Shown here: positions 17,820 through 27,641 of the stretch, piece after piece | Layout: each line of letters opens with the position of its first letter | Position numbering within the stretch: the stretch's first letter is position 1 | Source: Candidatus Uabimicrobium amorphum | Lineage (GTDB): Bacteria; Planctomycetota; Uabimicrobiia; Uabimicrobiales; Uabimicrobiaceae | NCBI RefSeq assembly: GCF_009002475.1 | Contig: NZ_AP019860.1 | Coordinates: 4,278,001-4,342,000 of the forward strand | Reading direction: 5' to 3' | DNA: 64,000 nt | The notes under the pieces: generated by a model | What the model was told of the DNA's origin: nothing | The model's input: only the letters and a program-made list of their open reading frames with translations | Databases searched by the model: none | Made by a program: the position numbers and the translations under genes

Positions 17820-19910
17820 ATGAAACAATTTCTAGCCATTCTTTTTATTACACTTATTACTGTTGGACTTGTTTGGGAATCTAAACCACAAGAAAAGTCT
17901 ACAGATGTAAAAAAAGAGGAAGAAAAAAAAGATGTTAAGGTGCCTGCACGCGATGCAGACGGTAACGATTTGTACATACAAAGTAAAGATGCAGATGGCA
18001 ACGTTACTTATGTTCGCAAAATGGTAGGCAAAAGTGTTGATACAAAGATCAATGAAGCAATTCAGCCTTACTCAAATAAAGTAGTCGGTGTTATATTTCG
18101 TGCTGTTCCCATCAGTAGCTCAAAAGTAAAAAAAACAGAGCTGCAACCAATGGTCGATAAGGACGGAAAACCGATTTACGAACAACAAATAGACGACAAG
18201 GGAAGATATAAAGTCGACGATGATGGAAAACCTGTTTATGTTCAAAAGAGTGAAGAATCTTTTGTTCTCGAAAATGGTGCTTTCGTGTATGTTGAAAAAC
18301 AAGACAACGATGGCAAGGCTGTAAAAGATGACGAAGGCAATACTCTTTACATAGCAAAAAAGCAAACAAAACTTATCACCGACGCCGATGGAAATCCCGT
18401 TTATGTTCAAAAAATGAAGTCTGTTGATGTAAAAGACGAGCAGGGTAATCTAGTATATGTTCCTGAGCTAGACAAAGACGGGAATCCTAAAAAAGATGCC
18501 GAAGGTAATATTGTCTATGTCATCAATCAAGTGAAAGTTCCTTTTGTTTTAATTTGGTTGGTTGTTGCAGCGATTGTATTTACCATATACATGGGATTTA
18601 TCAACATACGTGGATTTTTAACATCTATTAACATAGTACGCGGTGTTTACAGTAATCCTGACGATGAAGGTGAAGTATCACACTTTCAGGCTCTTACCGC
18701 AGCGTTGTCTGGAACCGTAGGTTTGGGGAATATCGCTGGTGTTGCTATTGCTGTTTCCGTTGGTGGTCCTGGAGCTACTTTTTGGATGATCATGGCAGGT
18801 CTTCTTGGTATGTCTTCTAAATTTGTGGAATGTACCTTAGGTGTAAAATACCGTGAAGTTCATGAAGATGGATCGGTTTCCGGTGGACCAATGCAATACT
18901 TGAGTAAGGGACTTGAAAACAAAGGTCTTGGTTTTATTGGACTTCCTCTGGCTGTGTTCTTTGCACTGATGTGTGTGGGGGGATCGTTTGGTGGTGGTAA
19001 CATGTTCCAAGTTAACCAGGCATTCCAACAATTTCAAACCGTAACTGGTGGAGAAAACAGTTTTATTGCAGGTTCTGGATGGCTTTTTGGTGTTGTTATG
19101 GCTGGTTTGGTGGCCATTGTAATTATCGGTGGAATCAAAAGTATCGCCAGTGTAACCGATAAAATTGTACCATTCATGTGTGGTATTTATGTTCTAGCCG
19201 CTGTTTCTATTCTTTTCCAAAGAATGGGAGAAGTTCCTGGAGCATTTGGCCTTATCATTTCGAGTGCTTTCTCATCTCAAGCGGCTTTCGGTGGTTTTGT
19301 TGGGGTACTTATTCAAGGTTTTAAACGCGCTGCTTTCTCCAACGAAGCGGGAATTGGTTCTGCATCTATCGCCCACTCAGCTGTAAAAACAAATGAACCC
19401 GTAACAGAAGGTTTGGTTGCACTTCTTGAACCATTCATCGATACCGTAATTGTTTGTACTATGACCGCTTTGGTTATTGTAATTACTGGTCATGTCGATC
19501 CTCATACTGGAGTATGGTCACCGCTGCATAGCGCAAGTGATGGTATTCAAGTTACTTCTGCTGCTTTTGCAACAGCCTATACTTGGTTTCCGATTGTTCT
19601 TTGTGGGGCGGTTGTGTTGTTTGCTTTCTCTACTATGATTACTTGGTCTTATTACGGCTTACAGGCATGGGAATTTATTTTTGGCCGAAGTAAAGCCGCG
19701 AACACAACCTATAAAGTATTGTTTTGTCTTTTTGTCATCATTGGTGCGTCGATGAGTTTGGGTCCTGTTGTTGACTTCTCTGACTCGATGATTTTTGCGA
19801 TGTGTTTTCCAAATATTATTGGATTATATATCTTGTCACCTGAAATTAAGAAAGACATGATTTCTTTTATGAGCCGTATACAAAGTGGTGAAATAAAGAG
19901 ATATAAGTAG
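17820..19910 (+). CDS. Alanine/glycine:sodium symporter (AGCS family) with repetitive N-terminal extension
   Basis: Inner-membrane sodium-coupled amino-acid carrier. 696 aa, against about 450-500 for the family. The transporter proper starts near residue 240 with GFINIRGFLTSINIVRG and the family signature ALSGTVGLGNIAGVA. It includes the GGPMQYL and FKRAAFSNEAGIGSA motifs and ends after about 10 helices. The first helix (residues 1-20) looks like a signal anchor. It is followed by about 200 hydrophilic residues with roughly nine copies of a [DE]xDGNxxYVQK-like unit, which are absent from normal AGCS proteins and would lie outside the cytoplasm. ATG at 17820 has GGAG 7-8 nt upstream. A shared terminator follows. 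Confidence 0.93.
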   Translation: MKQFLAILFITLITVGLVWESKPQEKSTDVKKEEEKKDVKVPARDADGNDLYIQSKDADGNVTYVRKMVGKSVDTKINEAIQPYSNKVVGVIFRAVPISSSKVKKTELQPMVDKDGKPIYEQQIDDKGRYKVDDDGKPVYVQKSEESFVLENGAFVYVEKQDNDGKAVKDDEGNTLYIAKKQTKLITDADGNPVYVQKMKSVDVKDEQGNLVYVPELDKDGNPKKDAEGNIVYVINQVKVPFVLIWLVVAAIVFTIYMGFINIRGFLTSINIVRGVYSNPDDEGEVSHFQALTAALSGTVGLGNIAGVAIAVSVGGPGATFWMIMAGLLGMSSKFVECTLGVKYREVHEDGSVSGGPMQYLSKGLENKGLGFIGLPLAVFFALMCVGGSFGGGNMFQVNQAFQQFQTVTGGENSFIAGSGWLFGVVMAGLVAIVIIGGIKSIASVTDKIVPFMCGIYVLAAVSILFQRMGEVPGAFGLIISSAFSSQAAFGGFVGVLIQGFKRAAFSNEAGIGSASIAHSAVKTNEPVTEGLVALLEPFIDTVIVCTMTALVIVITGHVDPHTGVWSPLHSASDGIQVTSAAFATAYTWFPIVLCGAVVLFAFSTMITWSYYGLQAWEFIFGRSKAANTTYKVLFCLFVIIGASMSLGPVVDFSDSMIFAMCFPNIIGLYILSPEIKKDMISFMSRIQSGEIKRYK

Positions 19911-19925
19911 ATTTGCACAAAAGTT

Positions 19926-19950
19926 AAAAGTGGAGTTTCGCTCCACTTTT
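19926..19950. terminator. Bidirectional terminator between convergent genes
   Basis: Perfect 10-bp stem aaaagtggag / ctccactttt with a tttcg loop, A-rich on the left and T-rich on the right, so it works on both strands. It overlaps the stop codon of the UbiB-family gene. Confidence 0.9.
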
Positions 19951-21628
19951 ATCTCATGGGCTTTGGTCCAACGAACATTGCCATTGTGATAAACAATCCT
20001 GCAATTACATACCCAATAATCGCATAAATCGAAACATCCTTGAACTTTGGTTCAATACCCGCTGTCGCCATAATAGACGCTCCTACAACAAAAGCCGCTG
20101 CAATGATACTGTACGCTAAGCGCTGGAATATTTTATCGATTTCAATCAAATCGCGATGTGTGGCTTCGTGTTTAATTGTTATTTGCAATTTTCCCGTTTT
20201 CAAACGGCGCATTAATTCTTTTAAATCGGACGGTAAAGCTTGTAATAGATTGTACAATGTCCAAAAATTAAAAAATAGTTGATTGAATATGTGTTTGGGA
20301 GAAATTTTTTGGCGAATGATTTTGTGTAGGTGGGGAGAGGCCGCCTGTATTAAATCAAATTTAGGGTCCAAGTCACGACCAATGGCGACAATTGTAACCA
20401 TTGATTTTACGAGTAACATGAAGTCTTGTGGTAAAATGGCTTTGTGCTCACGTGCCAGACTGAAAACATCTAAAAATACTTTTCCCATATCCAAATGTTC
20501 TAGAGGAACACCTAAATAACGGTCTAGTAATTCGAGAATGTCTGTGGTTACTTTTTGTTTATCGGGCATTTCTGTAAAAACACCTATGTCCGAATATACT
20601 TCGACGATAAGGCGAATATCTTTTTTGACAATCGCAATAATTACCGTTGATAATTGATTTTTTAAATCATGAGTCAAGTGTCCCACAGAGCCGAAGTCAA
20701 TCAGATTGATTTTTCCTGTCGAGGTTACAAGAATATTACCTGGGTGAGGGTCACCGTGAAACATACCTTTCACAAAATATTGCTGCATAAATGAAGAAGC
20801 TAAAACGCGCGCAAGATTTTTAAGGTCCACTCCTTGAGACCTCAATATTTCGGTCTCTCCGATGTTTACACCTTCTAAACGTTCGAGAACAATCACATTT
20901 GTTGTTGTGTAATCCCAATATACTTTTGGACAGCTAATATGTGGATCATCGGCCATCATTTTACCGAACTTTTCACAGTACGATGCTTCCTGTGTGAAGT
21001 CCAATTCTTTACGCATATTTTTGGCGAATTCTTTTACAAGACGCGTTGGTTGGAGAATGCGTAGTTCTTCAATGTAATATTCTATGAGTTCTGCAAAAAA
21101 TTGTAGGATGTCGATGTCTGTGGCAATGGTTTTTTCGATTCCTGGACGGCGGATTTTTACAATCACTGGTGAACGATCGGGCAATTCAGCGGCGTGCGCT
21201 TGCCCCATAGAGCCAGATGCAAAAGCTTCACTAGTGAAGGTGTGAAAAATTTCTTGTACGGGACGTTCAAACTCTTTTTCAATAACAGAAAATACTTGGT
21301 CAACAGGAAAAGGGGGAACTTTATCCTGTAGTAATTTGAATTCTTGGATGAATTCTTGGGGTAAGATATCGGGCCTTCCCGAAAGAATTTGTCCTAGCTT
21401 TACAAAGGTGGGACCAAGCTCTTGTAACACATAACGTACGCGTACAGCTATGGAAGCCTCTGTCATTGTTTTCTTACGAAAAACTTTGAGTTTTCCCAAG
21501 CCTGGAACGTAGCGTACAAGGTTAAGACGTGCTACAAAATGACCAAATCCATGTTTGGTCAGAACTTGAATGATTTCCTTTAAGCGTACTAAACTACGAT
21601 ATGTGCGTTTAAAATTGAGTATTCCCAT
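19949..21628 (-). CDS. UbiB/ABC1 (AarF) family atypical kinase
   Basis: Member of the ABC1/ADCK/UbiB family of atypical kinase-fold ATPases, linked in other organisms to ubiquinone synthesis or lipid transport. 559 aa. Family features: FVKLGQILSGRPDILP (KxGQ region), ASGSMGQAH, VIVKIRRPG (ATP-binding Lys), ELDFTQEA, HGDPHPGNIL catalytic loop and LIDFG metal-binding motif. Two C-terminal hydrophobic helices (IIAAAFVVGASIMATAG, IYAIIGYVIAGLFITMAMF) form the usual membrane anchor. Its ATG lies 21 nt after the stop of the TPR-kinase-WD40 gene, so the two probably form an operon. It may be named ubiB, but the substrate is unknown here. Confidence 0.93.
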   Translation of the reverse strand: MGILNFKRTYRSLVRLKEIIQVLTKHGFGHFVARLNLVRYVPGLGKLKVFRKKTMTEASIAVRVRYVLQELGPTFVKLGQILSGRPDILPQEFIQEFKLLQDKVPPFPVDQVFSVIEKEFERPVQEIFHTFTSEAFASGSMGQAHAAELPDRSPVIVKIRRPGIEKTIATDIDILQFFAELIEYYIEELRILQPTRLVKEFAKNMRKELDFTQEASYCEKFGKMMADDPHISCPKVYWDYTTTNVIVLERLEGVNIGETEILRSQGVDLKNLARVLASSFMQQYFVKGMFHGDPHPGNILVTSTGKINLIDFGSVGHLTHDLKNQLSTVIIAIVKKDIRLIVEVYSDIGVFTEMPDKQKVTTDILELLDRYLGVPLEHLDMGKVFLDVFSLAREHKAILPQDFMLLVKSMVTIVAIGRDLDPKFDLIQAASPHLHKIIRQKISPKHIFNQLFFNFWTLYNLLQALPSDLKELMRRLKTGKLQITIKHEATHRDLIEIDKIFQRLAYSIIAAAFVVGASIMATAGIEPKFKDVSIYAIIGYVIAGLFITMAMFVGPKPMR

Positions 21629-21649
21629 TTTTTCTCTTATTCAAATGAA

Positions 21650-24600
21650 TTATTGCGGTAATTTTTTGCGCAATTTTGGATCTTTAGCGCAAGCCTTGCT
21701 GAAATCTAATTTTGCTTTGTCATTTTTGTGATACATGTGAAAAATAATGCCACGCTCAAGGTAAAATTGCGCGTTGTCATATAGGCGGATGGCAATATTA
21801 TAATAGCGTATTTTTTGTGAAAAACTTCCTATTTTTTTTGCGCGTTTGTGAAAGAGGTAAGCTAGTTGGCGATTTAAAGGGATATTTTGCTGTTGCAAAA
21901 ATTGCAATGTTTTTGTCTCTGCGAGACAGCAAGCAATAAAGAAATAATCTATTGCCATAGAAGTATCATTTGCCTTATAAGCTTTTTTTCCTTGTTGCAG
22001 ATAGTAGACGTATTGCTCTTTATCAATCGTAATGCTCGGTTTTCTCCACTCACTTTCTGCAAAGAAGGGAGAAACCACAAAATTTTTGTCTACATCTAGA
22101 CTAAATAAACGCTTGCAAACGGATAATGGTTCGGTGTGTAACGAATATTCGATACTAGCGCCCGAAATATCTGTACGAAAGTTAAATTTTCTTTGCAAAG
22201 GAAGCGTTGTGCGTTTTTGCCAATGAGGTAATGTTATATGGCTTGTTTTTGCGGTAAAATTCCAAAACAGTAGCGTATCACTTGCCGAAACTAATGAGCC
22301 ATCGACAGGGTTAAATGCTACGACAAAACCGCTTTTAAATTTTGACTGAAAAAATAACTTGTGTGTTTGTACACCACTTTCAATATCTATTATTCTAATG
22401 GTGTTGTCCGTACACGCACAAGCTAAAAATTTATTACTCGGATGAAATGTGATGTCCCATACCCAGCTTTTATAATTAAATACATGTTTTTGGCGTCGCG
22501 TTTTTGCATCCCATATTCGTAAAGTACTGTCACCAGATGCCGAAGCCATTGTCTTGCCGTCACGACTAAATTTTACTTTGCTAATCCAATTTTTATGGAT
22601 GTTAAATTGTTGCTTTTTTTCGAATGTTTTTGCGTCGGCAAATACTATGTTTTGCGAGGCTAGAGCCAATTCACTACCATCGGGAGTATATGCGGCGTAG
22701 AAGCAAATGAAATCCGTGGGGATGTCGGCGATGAATTTACGTTTTTTTATATCCCAAACTTTAGCAACTTGTTCGCGCAACGAAATTACTAGTTTTTTGT
22801 CGTCTGGACTGAAGACCACCGAAAACAAATTGCTGTATATGGGAGATAACGGCAATTGTTCTATTTGTTTACCTGTCGCTGTATCCCATATGTAGGCTTT
22901 ACCACCTATACTACAAGTCGCCATTTGTGAGCCGGAAGAGTTGAATGCTAACCCTGTGATTTTTTGTTGGTGTGCCGAGAATTGGCGTTCGATTTTTTTA
23001 CTGGCAACATCTATAAGAAAAACTTTACCTGTAAATGTAGATGCCGCTATTTTTTTTCCGTTAGGGTGAAAGCTCATGGATGTTATTTCCGTAGGGTCAG
23101 GTAGCGATATGCTGTAGAGAACATCTGTTTGTATTTCCCACATACGCAATATACTATTTTGCGATAGAGATAATAACTTTTTTTCGTCACTTAAGGAAAC
23201 ATACTGTACGTAGTCACCGTGTCCTGAAAATTTGCTGCGGATTCCCCAAGTATCGGTATCCCATAATAGTATACTACCGTCTTGAGAAGCCGAGGCCATG
23301 ATTCTCCCTTTGTCTCCAAATACAATCCGTGTAACGCCACCTTTGTGGCCTAGTAATTTTTGTTTAGATAGGAGCTGTTGTGTTTTGTCTAGTCGGAATA
23401 GTTGAATGATGTAATTCCAAGAAGAAACGGCCAAATATTTACCTTCGCCACTATAAGCTACTGATGTTAAAGGGATGAAGCCGGCATTGTTGTCGGAGAT
23501 TACTTTTCCGGAGTCTATATTCCAAATGATGATATTTGTGCCTTTTGCGCATGCCAGGTACTTTCCATTAGGATGAAAACTGACATCGGCAATACCCGCA
23601 TAAATTTGTAAGCTTTGTGGTTGACCTTTGTAACGTAAAGTTTTATGAGAATATGTTTCTAAATCCCACAGACGTAATTCCCCGAGACGATCTTCTATTG
23701 TCCATGAACCTGTGGCAAGGGTATTATTGTAAATTTCCATGGAAGATATAGCGCCGCTTTGTCTACCTATTATTTTAACCAGTGTACGCGTGTATATATC
23801 CCAAATTTTAATTTCACCATGCCAATTTCCGCTGATAATCCATTTGTGATTTGGGTGGAAAATGATCGATAAAATGGGCGTTTTTTCATCGTGAATGGTG
23901 AATAACAAGTCACCGTTAAATTCATCATAAAATTTGATGCTTCCGTCGTTGCATGCCGCAGCAATTAAGTTATTTTGCTCACTGTGGGCAATGACATTGG
24001 AACGCGGGAGAAAACGACTGTTGGTTTGTCCGGCAATTTTAACCAAGGGAACTTGCCCTTTATCGATAACACGCGTTTCCCATACCAGTCCGTTGCCACG
24101 TAAGGCCGCTGCCACAATATCTCTTGCCGTTTTTTGCGCGTTTTTTGTCGTTTGAGGGTATTGTTGCAGTAAACTCAAAGCTTTACCTCCCAGTACGCCT
24201 GCTTGGCGAAATTCATGCTTTTCAATTTGTTCTTTGGCACGGATAAGTACAAGGTCTGCCACACTTAAAATAGCGCGCCGTTTGCCCTTTTCGGCTTTTT
24301 GCCAATAAACAATAGATAGTATAACGACAAGTGCTAAACTCATTACTGCTAAAGCACCGGCACCGGTTACGGCTTTATGGCGCTTCATCCATTTGAACGA
24401 CTTTTTCCATGGGGTAATCGGTTGCGCCATTACGGGTATATCATCGAGGAAGTTTTGTAGATCTTGTTGTAGTTGTTCTACGTTGTCGTAGCGCGCATTG
24501 GCGGATTTTTCTAAGCACTTTAAGCAGATAGCCTCCAAATCTTTGGGGATATCGGGATTTAATAGTCGCATGGATACGGGATCTTTGTAGTGGAGTTGGT

Positions 24601-25585
24601 AAATAATATTGAACGAATTTTCACCTTGAAAGGGCGGGCGTCCTGTTAGTAATTCGTATAAAGTGGCGCCTAGGGCATAAACGTCGGTGCGTATATCGAC
24701 TGTATAACCATTGGCTTGTTCCGGCGACATATAAGCGGGCGTTCCCATTTGCTGTCCGCTACGCGAGAGGTGTGCGTCTGAGTGCATTACTTTTGCTAAG
24801 CCAAAATCCATTACACGAACATTTCCCGAGACGTCGACCATGACATTACTTGGTTTTAAATCGCGGTGAATGATTCCCTGTTCATGTGCATAGTGTATGC
24901 CTTTACACGTGTCGATCATTAGACGCACAATGTCCTGTAACGAGTGTTGCGCGTTGATGAAACGATGTAGGGCCAACCCTTCGATGTAGTCCATGGTGAA
25001 AAAATTGCGACCATCTTCTTCTCCAATATCGTGTACTCCGACAATATTGGGGTGATTTAACTTGGCTGTCGCTTGGGCTTCCATGACAAAGCGTTGGCGA
25101 CTTTCTTCGCTTTCGATAATGGCGCTAACAATTTTTAAAGCCAGTACGCGGTCTAGTTTATTATCGTAGGCTTTGTAAACTTCTCCCATGCCGCCGCGAC
25201 CTATTTTTTCGATAATTTGGTAGCGACCAAACTGTTTGGTATTTATGGAGGTGACAGAGGTGCTTGTTTGTTGTGGTACCGCAAATAACGTGTCAGCCAT
25301 GGAGTGGCTTTCCATGTCATGTAGCGTTTTTTCGGAAGAGGTTAGTTTGCCCAACAATTCTTTCGCATCGTTATTATTTGCGTCTAGAGATAGTGCTTTC
25401 TTTAAACTTTCAATACTTTTTGGGTATTGCTTGAGTTTGATGAAAATTCTTCCCTGATTACAGTAAATTTTTGATTGCGGTTGTATTTCTAGCATTTGTT
25501 CTACGATGATTAATGCTTCGCTCCATTTGTGTTTTACAACTAAATCATTGTAGTTACGCTTTAATTTTTTGAGTTTTTCGTCCAT
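21650..25585 (-). CDS. TPR - Ser/Thr kinase - WD40 receptor-like protein
   Basis: 1311-aa membrane kinase. Residues 1-80 hold about two TPR units (YCNQGRIFIKLKQYPKSIE). The kinase spans about 121-385, with GRGGMGEVY, Lys151, HRD 240-242 and DFG Asp260; all catalytic residues are present. A membrane helix lies near 404-428 (GALAVMSLALVVILSIVYW). About 545-1130 is a long set of WD40 repeats (endings such as LLWDTDTW, LRIWDAKT, AYIWDTAT), enough for two propellers. The tail (about 1190-1311) is TPR-like. This kinase-WD40 form is typical of planctomycetes. Divergent from the DUF4139 gene; 21 nt ahead of the UbiB-family gene. Confidence 0.95.
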   Translation of the reverse strand: MDEKLKKLKRNYNDLVVKHKWSEALIIVEQMLEIQPQSKIYCNQGRIFIKLKQYPKSIESLKKALSLDANNNDAKELLGKLTSSEKTLHDMESHSMADTLFAVPQQTSTSVTSINTKQFGRYQIIEKIGRGGMGEVYKAYDNKLDRVLALKIVSAIIESEESRQRFVMEAQATAKLNHPNIVGVHDIGEEDGRNFFTMDYIEGLALHRFINAQHSLQDIVRLMIDTCKGIHYAHEQGIIHRDLKPSNVMVDVSGNVRVMDFGLAKVMHSDAHLSRSGQQMGTPAYMSPEQANGYTVDIRTDVYALGATLYELLTGRPPFQGENSFNIIYQLHYKDPVSMRLLNPDIPKDLEAICLKCLEKSANARYDNVEQLQQDLQNFLDDIPVMAQPITPWKKSFKWMKRHKAVTGAGALAVMSLALVVILSIVYWQKAEKGKRRAILSVADLVLIRAKEQIEKHEFRQAGVLGGKALSLLQQYPQTTKNAQKTARDIVAAALRGNGLVWETRVIDKGQVPLVKIAGQTNSRFLPRSNVIAHSEQNNLIAAACNDGSIKFYDEFNGDLLFTIHDEKTPILSIIFHPNHKWIISGNWHGEIKIWDIYTRTLVKIIGRQSGAISSMEIYNNTLATGSWTIEDRLGELRLWDLETYSHKTLRYKGQPQSLQIYAGIADVSFHPNGKYLACAKGTNIIIWNIDSGKVISDNNAGFIPLTSVAYSGEGKYLAVSSWNYIIQLFRLDKTQQLLSKQKLLGHKGGVTRIVFGDKGRIMASASQDGSILLWDTDTWGIRSKFSGHGDYVQYVSLSDEKKLLSLSQNSILRMWEIQTDVLYSISLPDPTEITSMSFHPNGKKIAASTFTGKVFLIDVASKKIERQFSAHQQKITGLAFNSSGSQMATCSIGGKAYIWDTATGKQIEQLPLSPIYSNLFSVVFSPDDKKLVISLREQVAKVWDIKKRKFIADIPTDFICFYAAYTPDGSELALASQNIVFADAKTFEKKQQFNIHKNWISKVKFSRDGKTMASASGDSTLRIWDAKTRRQKHVFNYKSWVWDITFHPSNKFLACACTDNTIRIIDIESGVQTHKLFFQSKFKSGFVVAFNPVDGSLVSASDTLLFWNFTAKTSHITLPHWQKRTTLPLQRKFNFRTDISGASIEYSLHTEPLSVCKRLFSLDVDKNFVVSPFFAESEWRKPSITIDKEQYVYYLQQGKKAYKANDTSMAIDYFFIACCLAETKTLQFLQQQNIPLNRQLAYLFHKRAKKIGSFSQKIRYYNIAIRLYDNAQFYLERGIIFHMYHKNDKAKLDFSKACAKDPKLRKKLPQ

Positions 25586-25693
25586 GACAATTTCCGAGCA
25601 TATTTTTTTATTATTGGGAACTTAATTGTATGAGAAGTCCTCTAAACTATAACAAGCTTGTTTATTTTGGTTATCTTTTTAATAGGAAAACTT

Positions 25694-27526
25694 ATGAAAA
25701 ATACATGTATCTTTCTATTACTTATTTGCAGTATTTTCTGTGAAAAATTTGAGCAACACGGCAAGATTGAGCAAGTCACTTTGTACAGAGGACAGGCTCT
25801 TATTAAACGTGTGGCTACTGTCAATGTGTCCCCTGGTCAGCATCAACTTATTATCAACAATTTACCTACAACAATACAACCCAAAAGTTTATTTGCCAAT
25901 GCTAGTGATGATGTTAATATTCGTTCTGTTCGTTACACCACAACTCTAACCGAAGATTTTCCTCAAGAAACATTTCGCGAACTTAGCAATAAAGTCCAAG
26001 AGCTAGAGAAGAAAGTTCGTCATCACCAGCACCAGCAGCGTTTTATACTTTCCCAGGAACAGTATCTTGCGGGATTAAAAAATTATAATATTACCGCGAC
26101 AAAGGGGGATATTCATAAGGGCTCATTAAATCCGAGCGCAATGGCGGAGATGATGAGTTATATCTTTAAAGAAAGCAAGCGCCTTAGTGAACAGAAGCTC
26201 CAAGTCAATGAACAGCTTCTTGCGATCCAAAAGCAAATGGCATTTGTGAAAGAAAAAATGCGCCAAATTTCTGGACAGAACTCTAAGGAAGTGAAAAAAG
26301 CGATCATTTTTTTTGAAAAGAAAAGCAGTACGCAAAATTCGCAGATACATTTAAATTACCTTGTAAGTAACGCCACATGGTCACCGGCATACAACGTGCG
26401 TACAAAAAATAAAGATAAACGTATTGGTATTGAATACAATGCTCTTGTGCAACAAACGAGTGGAGAAAGTTGGGAGGAAGTTGATTTAACTCTTTCCACT
26501 GCTTCCGTGGAGATGTCCGCAGATGCCCCGGCACTATCGATTATGTCTCTTGAATTACAAAAAAACGGCGGTAATTGGAGTAGTGAGCAAGTTATTTCTA
26601 ACTACACACAGTTGAAAAATCAACAAGCACAAATTTTGGAAACGCGTAGTCAGTTGACGCGTAGCCAACAACAACAAAGTAACACGAATCTCAATGAAAC
26701 AAGCAACAATATGCAGGTTTTGGAGCTGCTAGGTTCTAAACAATTTCGTCCGCAAAAAATGCGTACAAAGTCCGTGTTGACTGTGCACTACAAGATCCCT
26801 GGAAAAGTGAGTATCGCGAGCCGTAGTGATCAACAAATGGTCGAAATTAAGAAACTGTCTTTGGAAAAAGAGCAGTACAATGTCACGATTCCTCTATTGT
26901 CTCAATATGTGTATCGTAAAGCGAAAATTACGAATTCCTATGAAATTGCTCTACTAGAAGGTAAAGCCAATATTTATTTAAATGGTGAATTCGTTGGGCA
27001 TTCTTTTGTTCCTATGACGGCAAAAGGACAAAAATTTTCGATTGGTTTGGGAATCGATACTCAATTACGCGCTAGCCGAGAATTGTTGTCGAAAAAAGAA
27101 TATGTCGAGCGTGGAAATAAAGTGGTGACAGTTGCATATCGTTTATCTTTTGAGAATTTTAAGGAAAGCGTAGTTCCTGTGAGAATTTATGATCGTATTC
27201 CCAAGAGCAATGAAAACTTGAATGTTATTTTCAAGTCCAAAACCGAGCTAAGCAAAGAGACGCGTTATCAAAAAATTTCGAAAAATTACGGTATTTTACG
27301 TTGGGATCTCGATATTCCTCAAGGAGAAAATCTGCAAACGCCTTATAATATCGACTACACAATTCAATTAGAATTTGAAAAGGGAATGTCGATAGCAGTT
27401 CCTTTTATGCAGAATCAGTACCAAAAAAAGAAATACCCGCGTAAGCAACGTAGTAAAAGAATGCTAGAGCAAAATATGCTAGAAGAAGATTTCCTAGAAG
27501 ACGAAGTTTTTGAATTTCACGAGTAA
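25694..27526 (+). CDS. Exported DUF4140/DUF4139 protein
   Basis: 610 aa from ATG 25694, chosen over an earlier in-frame start at 25658 because AGGAAA precedes it and a signal peptide begins there (MKNTCIFLLLICSIFC). The N-terminal DUF4140-like part reads VTLYRGQALIKRVATV and NNLPTTIQPKSLFA. A coiled coil follows (about residues 90-190). The DUF4139 part has YLVSNATWSPAYNVR and GESWEEVDLTLSTASV. A Gln/Ser/Thr-rich insert (about 300-345) and an acidic tail (EEDFLEDEVFEFHE) are added. The family is related to eukaryotic 'mucoidy inhibitor'-like proteins; the biochemical role is not settled. Exported, probably envelope-associated. Confidence 0.88.
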   Translation: MKNTCIFLLLICSIFCEKFEQHGKIEQVTLYRGQALIKRVATVNVSPGQHQLIINNLPTTIQPKSLFANASDDVNIRSVRYTTTLTEDFPQETFRELSNKVQELEKKVRHHQHQQRFILSQEQYLAGLKNYNITATKGDIHKGSLNPSAMAEMMSYIFKESKRLSEQKLQVNEQLLAIQKQMAFVKEKMRQISGQNSKEVKKAIIFFEKKSSTQNSQIHLNYLVSNATWSPAYNVRTKNKDKRIGIEYNALVQQTSGESWEEVDLTLSTASVEMSADAPALSIMSLELQKNGGNWSSEQVISNYTQLKNQQAQILETRSQLTRSQQQQSNTNLNETSNNMQVLELLGSKQFRPQKMRTKSVLTVHYKIPGKVSIASRSDQQMVEIKKLSLEKEQYNVTIPLLSQYVYRKAKITNSYEIALLEGKANIYLNGEFVGHSFVPMTAKGQKFSIGLGIDTQLRASRELLSKKEYVERGNKVVTVAYRLSFENFKESVVPVRIYDRIPKSNENLNVIFKSKTELSKETRYQKISKNYGILRWDLDIPQGENLQTPYNIDYTIQLEFEKGMSIAVPFMQNQYQKKKYPRKQRSKRMLEQNMLEEDFLEDEVFEFHE

Positions 27527-27566
27527 AATTGTACTCTGCAAAATAGGTAGTGGGAATCGCAGTTGG

Positions 27567-27613
27567 AATGTAGGGGCGGACCTAGTGTCCGCCCGTTCCC
27601 TCAAATACAGGCG
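27567..27613. repeat. 47-bp dispersed repeat with GGGCGGAC hairpin, copy 1
   Basis: Contains gggcggac-ctagt-gtccgccc as a perfect 8-bp hairpin, followed by gttccctcaaatacagg. It matches 43392-43438 at nearly every position; a shorter relative is at 8001-8026. Located just after the DUF4139 gene, where the hairpin could also terminate transcription. Confidence 0.8.
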
Positions 27614-27641
27614 GATACATGTTTGAACCCCAACTCGATAC

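Noticed and set aside
25642..25824. Minus-strand small frame between the WD40 kinase and the DUF4139 gene
   Set aside because: It overlaps the signal peptide region of the DUF4139 gene and has no start context.
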